From Catalinimonas niigatensis (GTDB taxonomy: Bacteria > Bacteroidota > Bacteroidia > Cytophagales > Cyclobacteriaceae): a DNA stretch of 64,000 nucleotides. Shown piece after piece: positions 45,735 through 54,198 of the stretch. The stretch covers positions 1 through 64,000 of the forward strand of contig NZ_CP119422.1 of the NCBI RefSeq assembly GCF_030506285.1. Reading direction: 5' to 3'. Each line of letters opens with the position of its first letter. Within the stretch, counting starts at the first letter, position 1. The translations under genes and the position numbers were made by a program. The notes beneath the pieces were generated by a model. The model saw nothing but the letters and a program-made list of their open reading frames with translations. It was not told the origin of the DNA and searched no databases.

Positions 45735-46413
45735 ACATCTTGTAGCCAATCCCGTGAACTGTGAGTATGATGCGGGGATCATTGTGATTATTTTCAATCT
45801 TGTGCCTTAATTTGACAATAAAGTTATCTATTGTTCGGGTAGTAGGCTGTTCTTCTTCATATCCCCAAATATTGTCTAAAAGATCAAATCTGCTTACTGC
45901 CTGGTTCTTATGTTCCCATAGGTATTTTAATACCTCAAACTCCCGGTAAGACATCTTTATATTCTGCCCATTTTCTTCAGCAACATAGGAGTTGAATGCC
46001 ACGGCTAAACGTCCAATATGGATTTTTCTTTCGTCATTTGCTGTGCTGCTATAACCTCTTCGAAGTGCAGCTTTGATACGAGCCATTAACTCTCTTACAC
46101 TAAAAGGTTTGGTGATGTAGTCATCAGCACCAAGCTCAAGTCCCAGTACTTTATCAATTTCCTCTCCTTTAGCGGTAAGCAATATGATAGGTGTATTATT
46201 TCCTTTTTTTCTGACTTCCTTACATATATCAAAACCAGAAATACCAGGAAGCATAATATCTAAAAGTATGAGATCATACTTATGATGAAGAATTTTTTCT
46301 AAACCTTCACTACCGTTAGATGACGATTCCACCTGATAGCCTTCAAACACCAAATTATCTTCAAGTCCCAATCGCATACTAGGTTCATCTTCAATGATAA
46401 GAATACGACTCAT
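45721..46413 (-). CDS. OmpR/PhoB-family response regulator
   Basis: This cytoplasmic response regulator has 230 residues. The receiver domain spans about 1-115 with phospho-acceptor Asp52 (LLLDIMLPG) and the conserved Thr/Lys switch in LLTAKG. A winged-helix DNA-binding domain spans about 130-228 with YREFEVLKYLWEHKNQAVSR and RTIDNFIVKLRHKIE. It is encoded directly after its partner histidine kinase, with a 4-bp overlap, so the pair is one signalling unit. Target genes cannot be told from sequence. Confidence 0.95.
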   Translation of the reverse strand: MSRILIIEDEPSMRLGLEDNLVFEGYQVESSSNGSEGLEKILHHKYDLILLDIMLPGISGFDICKEVRKKGNNTPIILLTAKGEEIDKVLGLELGADDYITKPFSVRELMARIKAALRRGYSSTANDERKIHIGRLAVAFNSYVAEENGQNIKMSYREFEVLKYLWEHKNQAVSRFDLLDNIWGYEEEQPTTRTIDNFIVKLRHKIENNHNDPRIILTVHGIGYKMFIQQ

Positions 46414-47999
46414 GAGCTTTCTAAAAGTTTGGTTAATTTATATTTGATAGGGAAGCAAAGTCTGAAAATGCTCCCTTCTCCGACTGTGCTGATCAATTCA
46501 ATTTTTCCTTTATGTTCATCCATAATATGTTGAACAAGCGTTAATCCCAGACCAGTACCTCTGGGAGTAGGTTTTCCTTTTGGAGCTGCCCTAAAAAACT
46601 TGTCAAAAATAGCTTTTTGATGGGCATCAGAAATGCCATCTCCTTCATCTATCACTTCTACATAATGAAAATGATCAGTAGTCCCTGTACTTACGCTTAT
46701 TGATTTGTTGAGGCTGCTGTATTTGACAGCATTGTCCAGGAGGTTAACAATTGCCTCTATGATAGCCTCCTGATCACCAGCTATAGACAACTCATTTTTA
46801 CAAGGCTCAAAAGCATATTGAAATCCCTGATTTATCACATGAAATTCATAGGCTTCTACAACTTCTTTGACTACTTTATTTAAATCCAACATTTGTAAAT
46901 TATAAGTGCGTTTACCAGCTTCAACTTTAGAAAAGTTGAGAATTTTATTCACCATAGCCGTGAGCCGCGCAGTTTCCTGGCTAATGATTTTATAATACTC
47001 CTGTTTCCGTTCTTCAGTCTGTACCCGATTCATCATCAACGTTTCGGCAAACATACTAATAAGCGCCAGAGGTGTTCGTATTTCATGCGATACATTGGAA
47101 ACGAAATCAGATTTGAGTTGAGCTAATTCAATTTCTCTTTTGATATTATGGAATACAAACCAGGCACCCAAAAGGATAAGAACGTTGATTCCTATAATGA
47201 GTAATATGTCATTCCTGATTCTATTCTGTGCCAGAGCCTCAATCGTTTGTCCATGGAGGTCTATTGCCAGATAATAGTCAGGAAAAAGCCAGAATGGGAG
47301 CTGAGAAAGCTTTCTACCACTATTGTTTTCATTGTCAGAAGAATAAATAAGAGCATCATCGCTGGCGCGATGAGCAGAAATAATAAATTTTTCCTGGGTT
47401 ACTGCTTGAACTTTTGGTCCTAATATATTGCTAATAAACTCTTCCGGTGACAAAATGAAACCGCATATGTATCTTGGAGGTAAGTTCCCCTGAGGAAGAA
47501 ATACCTGAAGATCAGCATGATCATGATTAATGAGAGAGATGGGTTCAATTTTTCGATAACCTTGGTCCAGATAAGAATAAAGTCTGTAAATGAGTGCTTT
47601 CCTCTCATTAAAAGTCTCACTTATGGTCATTGCAAGGGAATCATCAATGACTCGTCCGTTACTCTTATTGAACAGTAAAACTTTTGAGAAATCAGCGCTA
47701 TCGACTACAAGGATATACTGTAAATCCTGCATCTCAGTGATAAAGGCAGCAAGTTTTTGGGAATTAAGAAGAGTATCTTCTTCCATCCATGCATCTACTT
47801 TTGAAGCCCAGACATTCAGCACATCAGCTGAATACTGATTGACTGAAAATAAGATAGCATCCAGTTGATTGCTGTAAATCTCTTCAATAATCAACTCATT
47901 CTTGTTCAGTGAATTAATTTGATATACTGAGAAAAACACAGAAGGAAGGAAGAATATCAACAATAGAACGATCCCTATCTTTGCTAAGGTCTTATTCAT
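46410..47999 (-). CDS. Membrane sensor histidine kinase (PhoR-like partner)
   Basis: This 529-residue sensor kinase has one membrane segment at about residues 7-28, an extracytoplasmic sensor region at about 30-262 with no recognised named domain, and a second membrane segment at about 265-287. HisKA carries His305 in NVSHEIRTPLAL, and a HATPase domain follows with NLLDNAVKY, DEGDGI and RGTGLGLTL. It is translationally coupled to the OmpR-type regulator downstream. The signal is unknown. Confidence 0.94.
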   Translation of the reverse strand: MNKTLAKIGIVLLLIFFLPSVFFSVYQINSLNKNELIIEEIYSNQLDAILFSVNQYSADVLNVWASKVDAWMEEDTLLNSQKLAAFITEMQDLQYILVVDSADFSKVLLFNKSNGRVIDDSLAMTISETFNERKALIYRLYSYLDQGYRKIEPISLINHDHADLQVFLPQGNLPPRYICGFILSPEEFISNILGPKVQAVTQEKFIISAHRASDDALIYSSDNENNSGRKLSQLPFWLFPDYYLAIDLHGQTIEALAQNRIRNDILLIIGINVLILLGAWFVFHNIKREIELAQLKSDFVSNVSHEIRTPLALISMFAETLMMNRVQTEERKQEYYKIISQETARLTAMVNKILNFSKVEAGKRTYNLQMLDLNKVVKEVVEAYEFHVINQGFQYAFEPCKNELSIAGDQEAIIEAIVNLLDNAVKYSSLNKSISVSTGTTDHFHYVEVIDEGDGISDAHQKAIFDKFFRAAPKGKPTPRGTGLGLTLVQHIMDEHKGKIELISTVGEGSIFRLCFPIKYKLTKLLESS

Positions 48000-48213
48000 T
48001 TTACAGTAGCATTATTATTACTGTACGAAGTACCGATAAAAGGTTTTGATACCAAAGCGTGTTGACAATCAAACTAGGATATTGATTTTGGGGTGCTTTT
48101 TACCTGCTCTACGTTACTTTTAACGGCCGATGCTCTGCATCACTATTCTCAAATACCTTGATCAGTCAGAAATCACCTGCAAAATCTCTCGTCAGCCTGA
48201 ATGTCAATACTCC
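48000..48213. other. Gap before the two-component operon
   Basis: These 214 bp separate the DUF2231-type gene from the sensor kinase start. They should contain the two-component promoter. No hairpin with a T-run and no small gene was found. Confidence 0.4.
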
Positions 48214-49728
48214 CTAAAAGAGAGCGCCTCTTTCCAAATGAACTTCCAGTTCAGGATTATTTTTCATCAAGGCATCTACTACTGTCATACTTACAGGAGC
48301 TTCATATAAGTATAAATGTCTGAGTCCATTTATTCTGATCACGTTCAATAAGCCTGCATCATCAACTTCGCTCCCTGACAAATCTAATATTTCCAATGAT
48401 TCCAGATTTTGGAGGTAAACCAATCCACTTCCCTTGATACGCGTATGTTGGAGAAATAAGGCCTTCAAACCTTTCATTTGACCAATATGGTAAAATGCGT
48501 CATCGCTTATATTGCTTGCGTTGAAAGAAGCTCTATGGATATGGGGAAATACTGCCTGCAACTCAGCCAATTGGTTATCATCAAAATGTGAAGTAGGGAA
48601 TTGCATGCTTAGGGCCAGCCCGGTTTTACTTTCATTATCTTTTTCAAGTACGAAAGTTTGTTCCTGATGGGCCACCAACTGAATCAGACCATCCAGCTCC
48701 ATATTTTTACGTTCTTGTACGAGCCTTTCCTGTCTTAATTGCTGTGCTTTATCGCTGAGCAGCGCTAAAAAAACGCTGTCTTCCTGAATATCTGTGAGGG
48801 TAATACCTGTGAGCGCTCCCTTCTCAATCCATTTTTCCAGTATTTGTATCTCCTGATGGGTCAATGATGTTTTTCCTTCAGGGGGCATGCGATCGTCATG
48901 AACTTCAGGGAGGGTAATTCTATGAAAAAGTTCACTTTTACTGGCATCACCCGGGATGACCGCAGTTTTCTCACTTTTACCACCCTTCATAAAACGGTCA
49001 AAGCTGGTCATAAGATAGTCACCTTTGGTTTTGTTTTCATTGTGACAGGAATAACATCGGGCATCCAATGTGCTTTGAATGATGTCTTCAAAAACCAGCA
49101 TTTCTTCCATTGGTTTTTGCGAAAGCAAACTTTCAGGTTCAGGTTTTAAAGGAAAATGCTCACTCAGAAAGTCCTGTCCGTGCGTCAAAGAGCCACCCTG
49201 ATGACTGGCAAATACCAGAAGAATATTGGTCAGCAACAGTACTGAAAAGTAGGCATTACTTAATAATGCAGACTTGCTTTGATGGGCTTTCCAGAAGATC
49301 ATGAGGCCGACAAGTGAGCCCAGGGCAACCCCAATGCCCGAATAAAGATGTAATTCCAACGTATCTCCACCATAACTTCCACTTTGATATAGTGCAAAGC
49401 CAATAAGTACTGATAAAACACTGAAAATGACAGATAGTAACAATAAAAGTGACTGAAACGGAAGTTGCCGTTCTATCCATCGCAACCTGATGAGTATCTC
49501 CAAAAGCAATAGCAGAAAGAGCAGAACGATGGGAAAATGGATAATGAGCGGATGAAATCTCCCACCGAATAATACCCAGGGAGAAACTTCTTCACCATTG
49601 AGAGGCCACAAGGGTAGTGACAATAAAAAGACAGAAATCAGGATTACAATTACTAATGTACTTTTGAAATAAGAGGTTGTACTCCACTTGTCTATAAACT
49701 TCTTCTGCATATTTCCCTTTCTAGGCAT
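48214..49728 (-). CDS. Membrane protein with DUF2231, cytochrome-c-type motif and leucine-rich tail
   Basis: The third gene of a planctomycete-type cytochrome operon. Four or five membrane helices form a DUF2231-like part (about residues 25-180, with FHPLIIHFPIVLLF). A heme-binding CYSCH motif follows near residue 235, in a Planctomycete-cytochrome-like domain that continues to a WIEKGA segment. Leucine-rich repeats follow (about 390-500, with LEILDLSGSEVDDAGLL). The ATG at 49728 overlaps the upstream stop by 8 bp; ATG 49710, preceded by AGAAAGGGAAAT, is an alternative. Further upstream in-frame ATGs lie inside the previous gene. Probably an electron-transfer or oxidase component. Confidence 0.82.
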   Translation of the reverse strand: MPRKGNMQKKFIDKWSTTSYFKSTLVIVILISVFLLSLPLWPLNGEEVSPWVLFGGRFHPLIIHFPIVLLFLLLLLEILIRLRWIERQLPFQSLLLLLSVIFSVLSVLIGFALYQSGSYGGDTLELHLYSGIGVALGSLVGLMIFWKAHQSKSALLSNAYFSVLLLTNILLVFASHQGGSLTHGQDFLSEHFPLKPEPESLLSQKPMEEMLVFEDIIQSTLDARCYSCHNENKTKGDYLMTSFDRFMKGGKSEKTAVIPGDASKSELFHRITLPEVHDDRMPPEGKTSLTHQEIQILEKWIEKGALTGITLTDIQEDSVFLALLSDKAQQLRQERLVQERKNMELDGLIQLVAHQEQTFVLEKDNESKTGLALSMQFPTSHFDDNQLAELQAVFPHIHRASFNASNISDDAFYHIGQMKGLKALFLQHTRIKGSGLVYLQNLESLEILDLSGSEVDDAGLLNVIRINGLRHLYLYEAPVSMTVVDALMKNNPELEVHLERGALF

Positions 49729-51103
49729 AGATTTCACATAATTCACCCGTACTGTCCCCAAAACACTCCTGCGGTACTTCATAGACATTAAGCATTGACT
49801 GATAAAGATTCGCCAGTGGCGTTTCTTCTTTGAATTGCAGATTCTGACCAGTTCTGAGTGCTCCGCCACCTTTTCCGGCAAGCACGACCGGTAAGTTATG
49901 AGGAGAATGCCGATTACCATCACGTATACCAGAACCTAAAAGTACCATTGAATTATCCAGCATCGTACCGTCTCCTTCAGGTATAGATTTTAATCGTTCA
50001 AGAAAATAAGCATATTGTTCTACATGCCAACGATTGATCTTCTCATATTCTTCCAGATGCCGAGCGTCATCTTTGTGATGAGAAATCTCATGATGACTGC
50101 CGAAAACTCCAGGGAGAAAACTAAAATTTCGGTTACTCACTGAGTTTCCAAACATAAAACTACTCACCCGGGTCGCATCACTCCAGAAGGCTAGTGCCAT
50201 GATATCCATCATTTGTCGCACTTTCTCAGTAATGTCTACACCAAGATGCATTTCAGAATACTCATCAATACGCATATTCAACCGGGTAATTTCTTCCCGT
50301 ATGTCCTTGGTAATATTAGTCTCAAAAGCCCTCTGCTGTTCGTAGCTATTAATTCTCCGCTCTACAGACCGTATAGATTCCAGGTACTCCTCCAGTTTAT
50401 CCTGATCATTACGACCAAGTTTTCTTTGCAGGCTTCTGGCATCATCCATTACCTGATCCAGTACACTTTGCTTCCAGGGATCTTGCTCTTTTTTAGCATT
50501 GGGCACAAAACTTTTGAAAAGCCTATCAAAGGCAAGACGGGGATCAATTTCTTTAGAGCAGGGCTGAGTAGGCGTTTTCCATGAAATAGCAGAGCCATAC
50601 AAGCGTGTAAATCCTACATTGGCATCTATACCTGAAGTGATTCTTTCCAGTCCATATTCCAGGGACGGGAACAAAGTTTGGTGGCCTATATGTCTGGCAA
50701 TCATCTGGTCAACAGAAGTTCCTCCGCTATGGAGATTGTCACCGGTAGTTTTGAAAATGGGCAGGCAGGTCAAAAAACTAGCGGTTTTGGTATAATGACC
50801 ATCATCTCCGTGGTAACTACTGAGTCTGTTTTTCAACTCATTCAATACAATAACGTCATCTTTAACATTTTGTAAGGGAGAAAGAATAGATGATAGTTCA
50901 AAATTTCTTCCATACTGTAAGGGTGTCCACTTATCAGGATGTACGCCATTTGGCATAAACATAAAGGCCGCTCTTAAGGGAGGTTTTGATAAAGGTGCGG
51001 ATAGCAAACTATTAGGAACCATAGCCTCCAGAAAAGGCAAAGCAATACTGGCTCCTAATCCTTTTAACATTCTGCGGCGGGATATCTGCCAAGATTTTTT
51101 CAT
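49721..51103 (-). CDS. DUF1552 exported protein (Tat signal)
   Basis: This is the DUF1552 partner usually found beside DUF1592 proteins in Planctomycetes and other groups. The Tat signal is SRRRMLKGLGASIALPFLEA (about residues 8-27). The rest is the single DUF1552 domain, with FMPNGVHPDKW near residue 49 and a C-terminal LLGSGIRDGNRHSPHNLPVV region. The fold is sulfatase/phosphatase-like, but the reaction is unknown. It overlaps the DUF1592 gene by 4 bp upstream and the DUF2231-type gene by 8 bp downstream. Confidence 0.9.
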   Translation of the reverse strand: MKKSWQISRRRMLKGLGASIALPFLEAMVPNSLLSAPLSKPPLRAAFMFMPNGVHPDKWTPLQYGRNFELSSILSPLQNVKDDVIVLNELKNRLSSYHGDDGHYTKTASFLTCLPIFKTTGDNLHSGGTSVDQMIARHIGHQTLFPSLEYGLERITSGIDANVGFTRLYGSAISWKTPTQPCSKEIDPRLAFDRLFKSFVPNAKKEQDPWKQSVLDQVMDDARSLQRKLGRNDQDKLEEYLESIRSVERRINSYEQQRAFETNITKDIREEITRLNMRIDEYSEMHLGVDITEKVRQMMDIMALAFWSDATRVSSFMFGNSVSNRNFSFLPGVFGSHHEISHHKDDARHLEEYEKINRWHVEQYAYFLERLKSIPEGDGTMLDNSMVLLGSGIRDGNRHSPHNLPVVLAGKGGGALRTGQNLQFKEETPLANLYQSMLNVYEVPQECFGDSTGELCEIYA

Positions 51104-53067
51104 AGTACATCAAGTTTTCTTCCGTAATCATTGGTACGATAGCGGAAGGGATATGAATTTACAAGTTCTTTGATTAAAGTGGTAGAATTGAAATTGTTCT
51201 CTGTGAGTGCCTTTGTCAGATTTTGCATGGTGGGTTCGTCTACGAACTCAATGGAGCGGCCAATTGCATAACTAAACATTTTTTCAGCGATGGTTCTGGC
51301 AAAATTATCCTGCTTCTGGAACAATATTTTTTTAAGCTCCACCGGACCGTTAAAAGGCTCACCGGCAAGTGTGTCCCAGGCAATGATAGGTTCTGCTGCA
51401 CCATACGTATCTCGCCAGCGGCCTACTGCATCATAGTGCTCCAGACCAAAACCAATAGGGTCCATCTTCTGATGACAGCTTCGGCAGGCATCCTTATCCC
51501 GGTGTATTTCCAATAAGCTTCGTAGACTGGCTCCTTCATGGGAGGATTCTTCTGGCAGTTCACCCACATCTGGCGGTGGAGGTGGGGGAGGTGTACCTAA
51601 TATCTCTTCCAACACCCATTTGCCCCGGAGTACCGGGCTAGTCCGCAAGGGTAGAGAAGTGGAGGCCAATACACTGCCCATGCCCATCACACCCCCACGG
51701 CTACGGTCGTTAAGTATGACTTTGCGCATACGATCGCCTTCTACTTCAGGGATGCCGTAATGACTAGCCAGTGATTCATTGAGAAAGGTATAATCACTGT
51801 CAATCAACTCCAGGAGGTTATGACTTTCGGAAAGGATATAGCTAAAATAATCCACGGTTTCCTGATACATTGCCTGCCTGAGTGGCTCGTCAAATTCAGG
51901 AAATTTTTCAGGATCAACGGGGCTACTTTCCTTAAGCTTGGTTATACCCATCCATTGGGTGATAAAACTTTCGGCAAAGCGCTCAATTTTCGGATCTTGT
52001 AGCATTCTCTCTACTTGTACATTCATCACCTGTGGATCTTGCAGGTTTTGCCGGTAAGCAGCCTCAAAAAGCTCCTGATCAGGCATGCTGGACCAGAGGA
52101 AATAAGATAAACGGGTAGCCAGCTCAAAGTTGCTCAGCGGATAGGGCTTGTCTGTAGGCTGTTCATCTTCTACCTTGTAGAGGAATTGAGGTGAAATAAG
52201 CATGGCCTTTATTCCTTCTTTGATGGATATAGCAAAGCGCTCTGAAGTAGGTAAACTATCGGAACCGGCATATACTGTTTGAAATAATTTAATCAGATCA
52301 TCCTTTTCCTCTGGCTTCAGAAAGCGGCGGTAGGATTTGGTAGCGAAGGGAATCAATACTTCTTCTGCGGCCTGGGTTGGATGCTCAAGCGGATCAAGAT
52401 TGCCGAAAAGACCCTTAAGCCAAAGCACTGTTCTGTCCCAAAAAGAAGGGGCATAGGGATGGGGAACAATGGCAGACCATAACTCAGGCTTGTCATAAGC
52501 TTCCTTTACAATCTGTTCTGCTGCTTCGTAATACCTTTCCAGCTTGAGTGGGGTGAAAAACAGTGTTCTTGCATAATTGTCAAAGCCACTGCCACCGGAC
52601 CCATCTGATGGGAAGAAAGCATGGGTATCAAAGTCAACTCCCATCAAGTCCTGAATGGTGTATTGATATTCTCGGTGGCTCAGTCTGCGAATGACAACTC
52701 TGCCCGGATTATTTTCTGTTAATGAACTAATCAATATATCGTTGATCCCATCTACCAGAATTTCATATTCCTGATCGGTAAGGCGGGGTTTGGTATCAGG
52801 GGGCATCTGTCCGGATTGCAGTTGCTTGACCACATCCAGCCAGATATGTCCGTCATCCAGTAATCTTCCCTGATTTTCATATTTTTCCAGATTGATACCA
52901 CCTGCTACTTTGCCTACATTATGGCAACTGAAGCAGTGCTCATCCAAAACAGGGCGTATATCTTCTATGAAATCATATTTGGGCTGGGCAAAAGCAGTAA
53001 AAAAGAAGCAGTAGAAGCAGCAAATACAAAAGAAAATTTTATAAGACTTAGGATGGTCACTCATCAT
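51100..53067 (-). CDS. DUF1587/DUF1592/DUF1588/DUF1585 cytochrome protein
   Basis: This is a multi-domain secreted protein with a signal peptide ending near residue 28 and a heme-binding CFSCH motif at about 45-49, in a Planctomycete cytochrome-c-like domain. DUF1587 follows (near RRLSHREYQYTIQDLMGVDF), then DUF1592 (SNFELATRLSYFLWSSMPD), DUF1588 (GVMGMGSVLASTSLPLRTSP) and DUF1585 at the C-terminus. The order is standard and the length of 655 residues is normal. A second CRSCHQKMDPIG motif is present near residue 538. The operon of three overlapping genes is known but its substrate is not. Confidence 0.92.
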   Translation of the reverse strand: MMSDHPKSYKIFFCICCFYCFFFTAFAQPKYDFIEDIRPVLDEHCFSCHNVGKVAGGINLEKYENQGRLLDDGHIWLDVVKQLQSGQMPPDTKPRLTDQEYEILVDGINDILISSLTENNPGRVVIRRLSHREYQYTIQDLMGVDFDTHAFFPSDGSGGSGFDNYARTLFFTPLKLERYYEAAEQIVKEAYDKPELWSAIVPHPYAPSFWDRTVLWLKGLFGNLDPLEHPTQAAEEVLIPFATKSYRRFLKPEEKDDLIKLFQTVYAGSDSLPTSERFAISIKEGIKAMLISPQFLYKVEDEQPTDKPYPLSNFELATRLSYFLWSSMPDQELFEAAYRQNLQDPQVMNVQVERMLQDPKIERFAESFITQWMGITKLKESSPVDPEKFPEFDEPLRQAMYQETVDYFSYILSESHNLLELIDSDYTFLNESLASHYGIPEVEGDRMRKVILNDRSRGGVMGMGSVLASTSLPLRTSPVLRGKWVLEEILGTPPPPPPPDVGELPEESSHEGASLRSLLEIHRDKDACRSCHQKMDPIGFGLEHYDAVGRWRDTYGAAEPIIAWDTLAGEPFNGPVELKKILFQKQDNFARTIAEKMFSYAIGRSIEFVDEPTMQNLTKALTENNFNSTTLIKELVNSYPFRYRTNDYGRKLDVL

Positions 53068-53193
53068 TGAGCATAGTAGTATAGGTTGTTTAAAAAAGAT
53101 CTCTTTAAAATAAAAAAAATCTACGATCTGTGCAATTGCTGGCTGGAGTTAAATACTAAATTTACAGCCATTTCTGAAATTAATGTGTGTCCT

Positions 53194-53709
53194 ATGAAGA
53201 ACTTTGATTATAAGAGGAGAAAACTGTTTTCTATAGGTCCACATTTAATAGGCTTGCTTTTTATCACTGCCGGTTTATTTGCAATCGCCAGCCCTGTTAT
53301 TTTTAAAAGTGAAATTGAGCCGGAAAAAGCTATACTGGTAGGAGCCGCGGCTATCACAATTGGATTGATGGTCGTCACTTCTTATAGCGGAACTACCTTC
53401 AACTTTGAAGAAAAAAAGGTAAAAGAATATACTTCTTTTTGTAGTTATAAGATTGGAGAATGGTCAAGTTTACCTGATATCCTGCTTGTAAAAGTCGTTT
53501 CTCACAGCTATCACGCTACCAATACACCCAATGGTATCAGTCCTACTTTTTCAGGATACGTAAATGTTTACAAAGTTTTACTTTATGCGAATCACCCCAC
53601 TCCTGAATTTTCATTTTTGTATGCAAGCAATGCGCAGGCAATGAAAGAAGCCAAACTTTTGGCTACTCATTTACATGCTGAACTTGAAATAAGTGATTTG
53701 ATGGTTTGA
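53194..53709 (+). CDS. Two-helix membrane protein of unknown function
   Basis: With the ATG at 53194 the protein has 171 residues. Two hydrophobic helices (about 15-35 and 42-60) are followed by a soluble beta-rich part with FNFEEKKVKEYTSFCSYKIG, similar in layout to PH-like domain membrane proteins. No family is recognised. An upstream TTG in the same frame would add 36 non-signal residues and is not preferred. It is divergent from the DUF1592 operon. Confidence 0.6.
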   Translation: MKNFDYKRRKLFSIGPHLIGLLFITAGLFAIASPVIFKSEIEPEKAILVGAAAITIGLMVVTSYSGTTFNFEEKKVKEYTSFCSYKIGEWSSLPDILLVKVVSHSYHATNTPNGISPTFSGYVNVYKVLLYANHPTPEFSFLYASNAQAMKEAKLLATHLHAELEISDLMV

Positions 53710-53955
53710 GTTTTAAAGATGTAGTAGAATGATGATCTACCCTTGAAAACCTCACACTTTTAGTCTTCAAGTTATTCATAAACTCCGAACTCTGCTTCCT
53801 AAAGTTTAATTTTAGTAAACAACTTATCAGTGGTTATTAAAGTTAAAGAGTAAAATCCTTTAAATGGGGTATCAAATTTATGAAACCCTTTTGCTTTTTT
53901 TTCTTTTGTTAAATTAGACTCTATCTAAATAACTATTAAATTGCGGCTGTCCTCC

Positions 53956-54198
53956 ATGAATGAAGCACAAATGCTATTGATGAAAACCTTAGATCAACTG
54001 AAACCCGGCGAACATGCGGTGATCAAAAATATCAAATCATCTGCCTTAACAATAAAATTGTTGGAAATGGGATTATTGCCTGGCAAAGAAGTAAAATATA
54101 ACTACCGTGCTCCTCTTGGCGATCCTATTTCTGTGAAAATATCTGGTTATAACTTATCCTTAAGAATTGACGAAGCGAGTCAAGTAGAAATTATATGA
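53956..54198 (+). CDS. feoA: FeoA, ferrous iron transport accessory protein
   Basis: This small SH3-like protein of 80 residues helps FeoB in Fe2+ uptake. The domain reads LKPGEHAVIKNI, then LLEMGLLPGKEV and PLGDPISVKISGYNLSLR, which is a full FeoA signature. The ATG at 53956 is preferred to a TTG 5 codons upstream. It overlaps feoB by 4 bp. Iron control is likely but no Fur box was identified with confidence. Confidence 0.93.
   Translation: MNEAQMLLMKTLDQLKPGEHAVIKNIKSSALTIKLLEMGLLPGKEVKYNYRAPLGDPISVKISGYNLSLRIDEASQVEII

Noticed and set aside
49729-49923. Upstream extension of the DUF2231-type gene (65 extra codons)
   Set aside because: It lies wholly inside the DUF1552 gene and has no signal or domain. 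Starts at 49728 or 49710 fit better.
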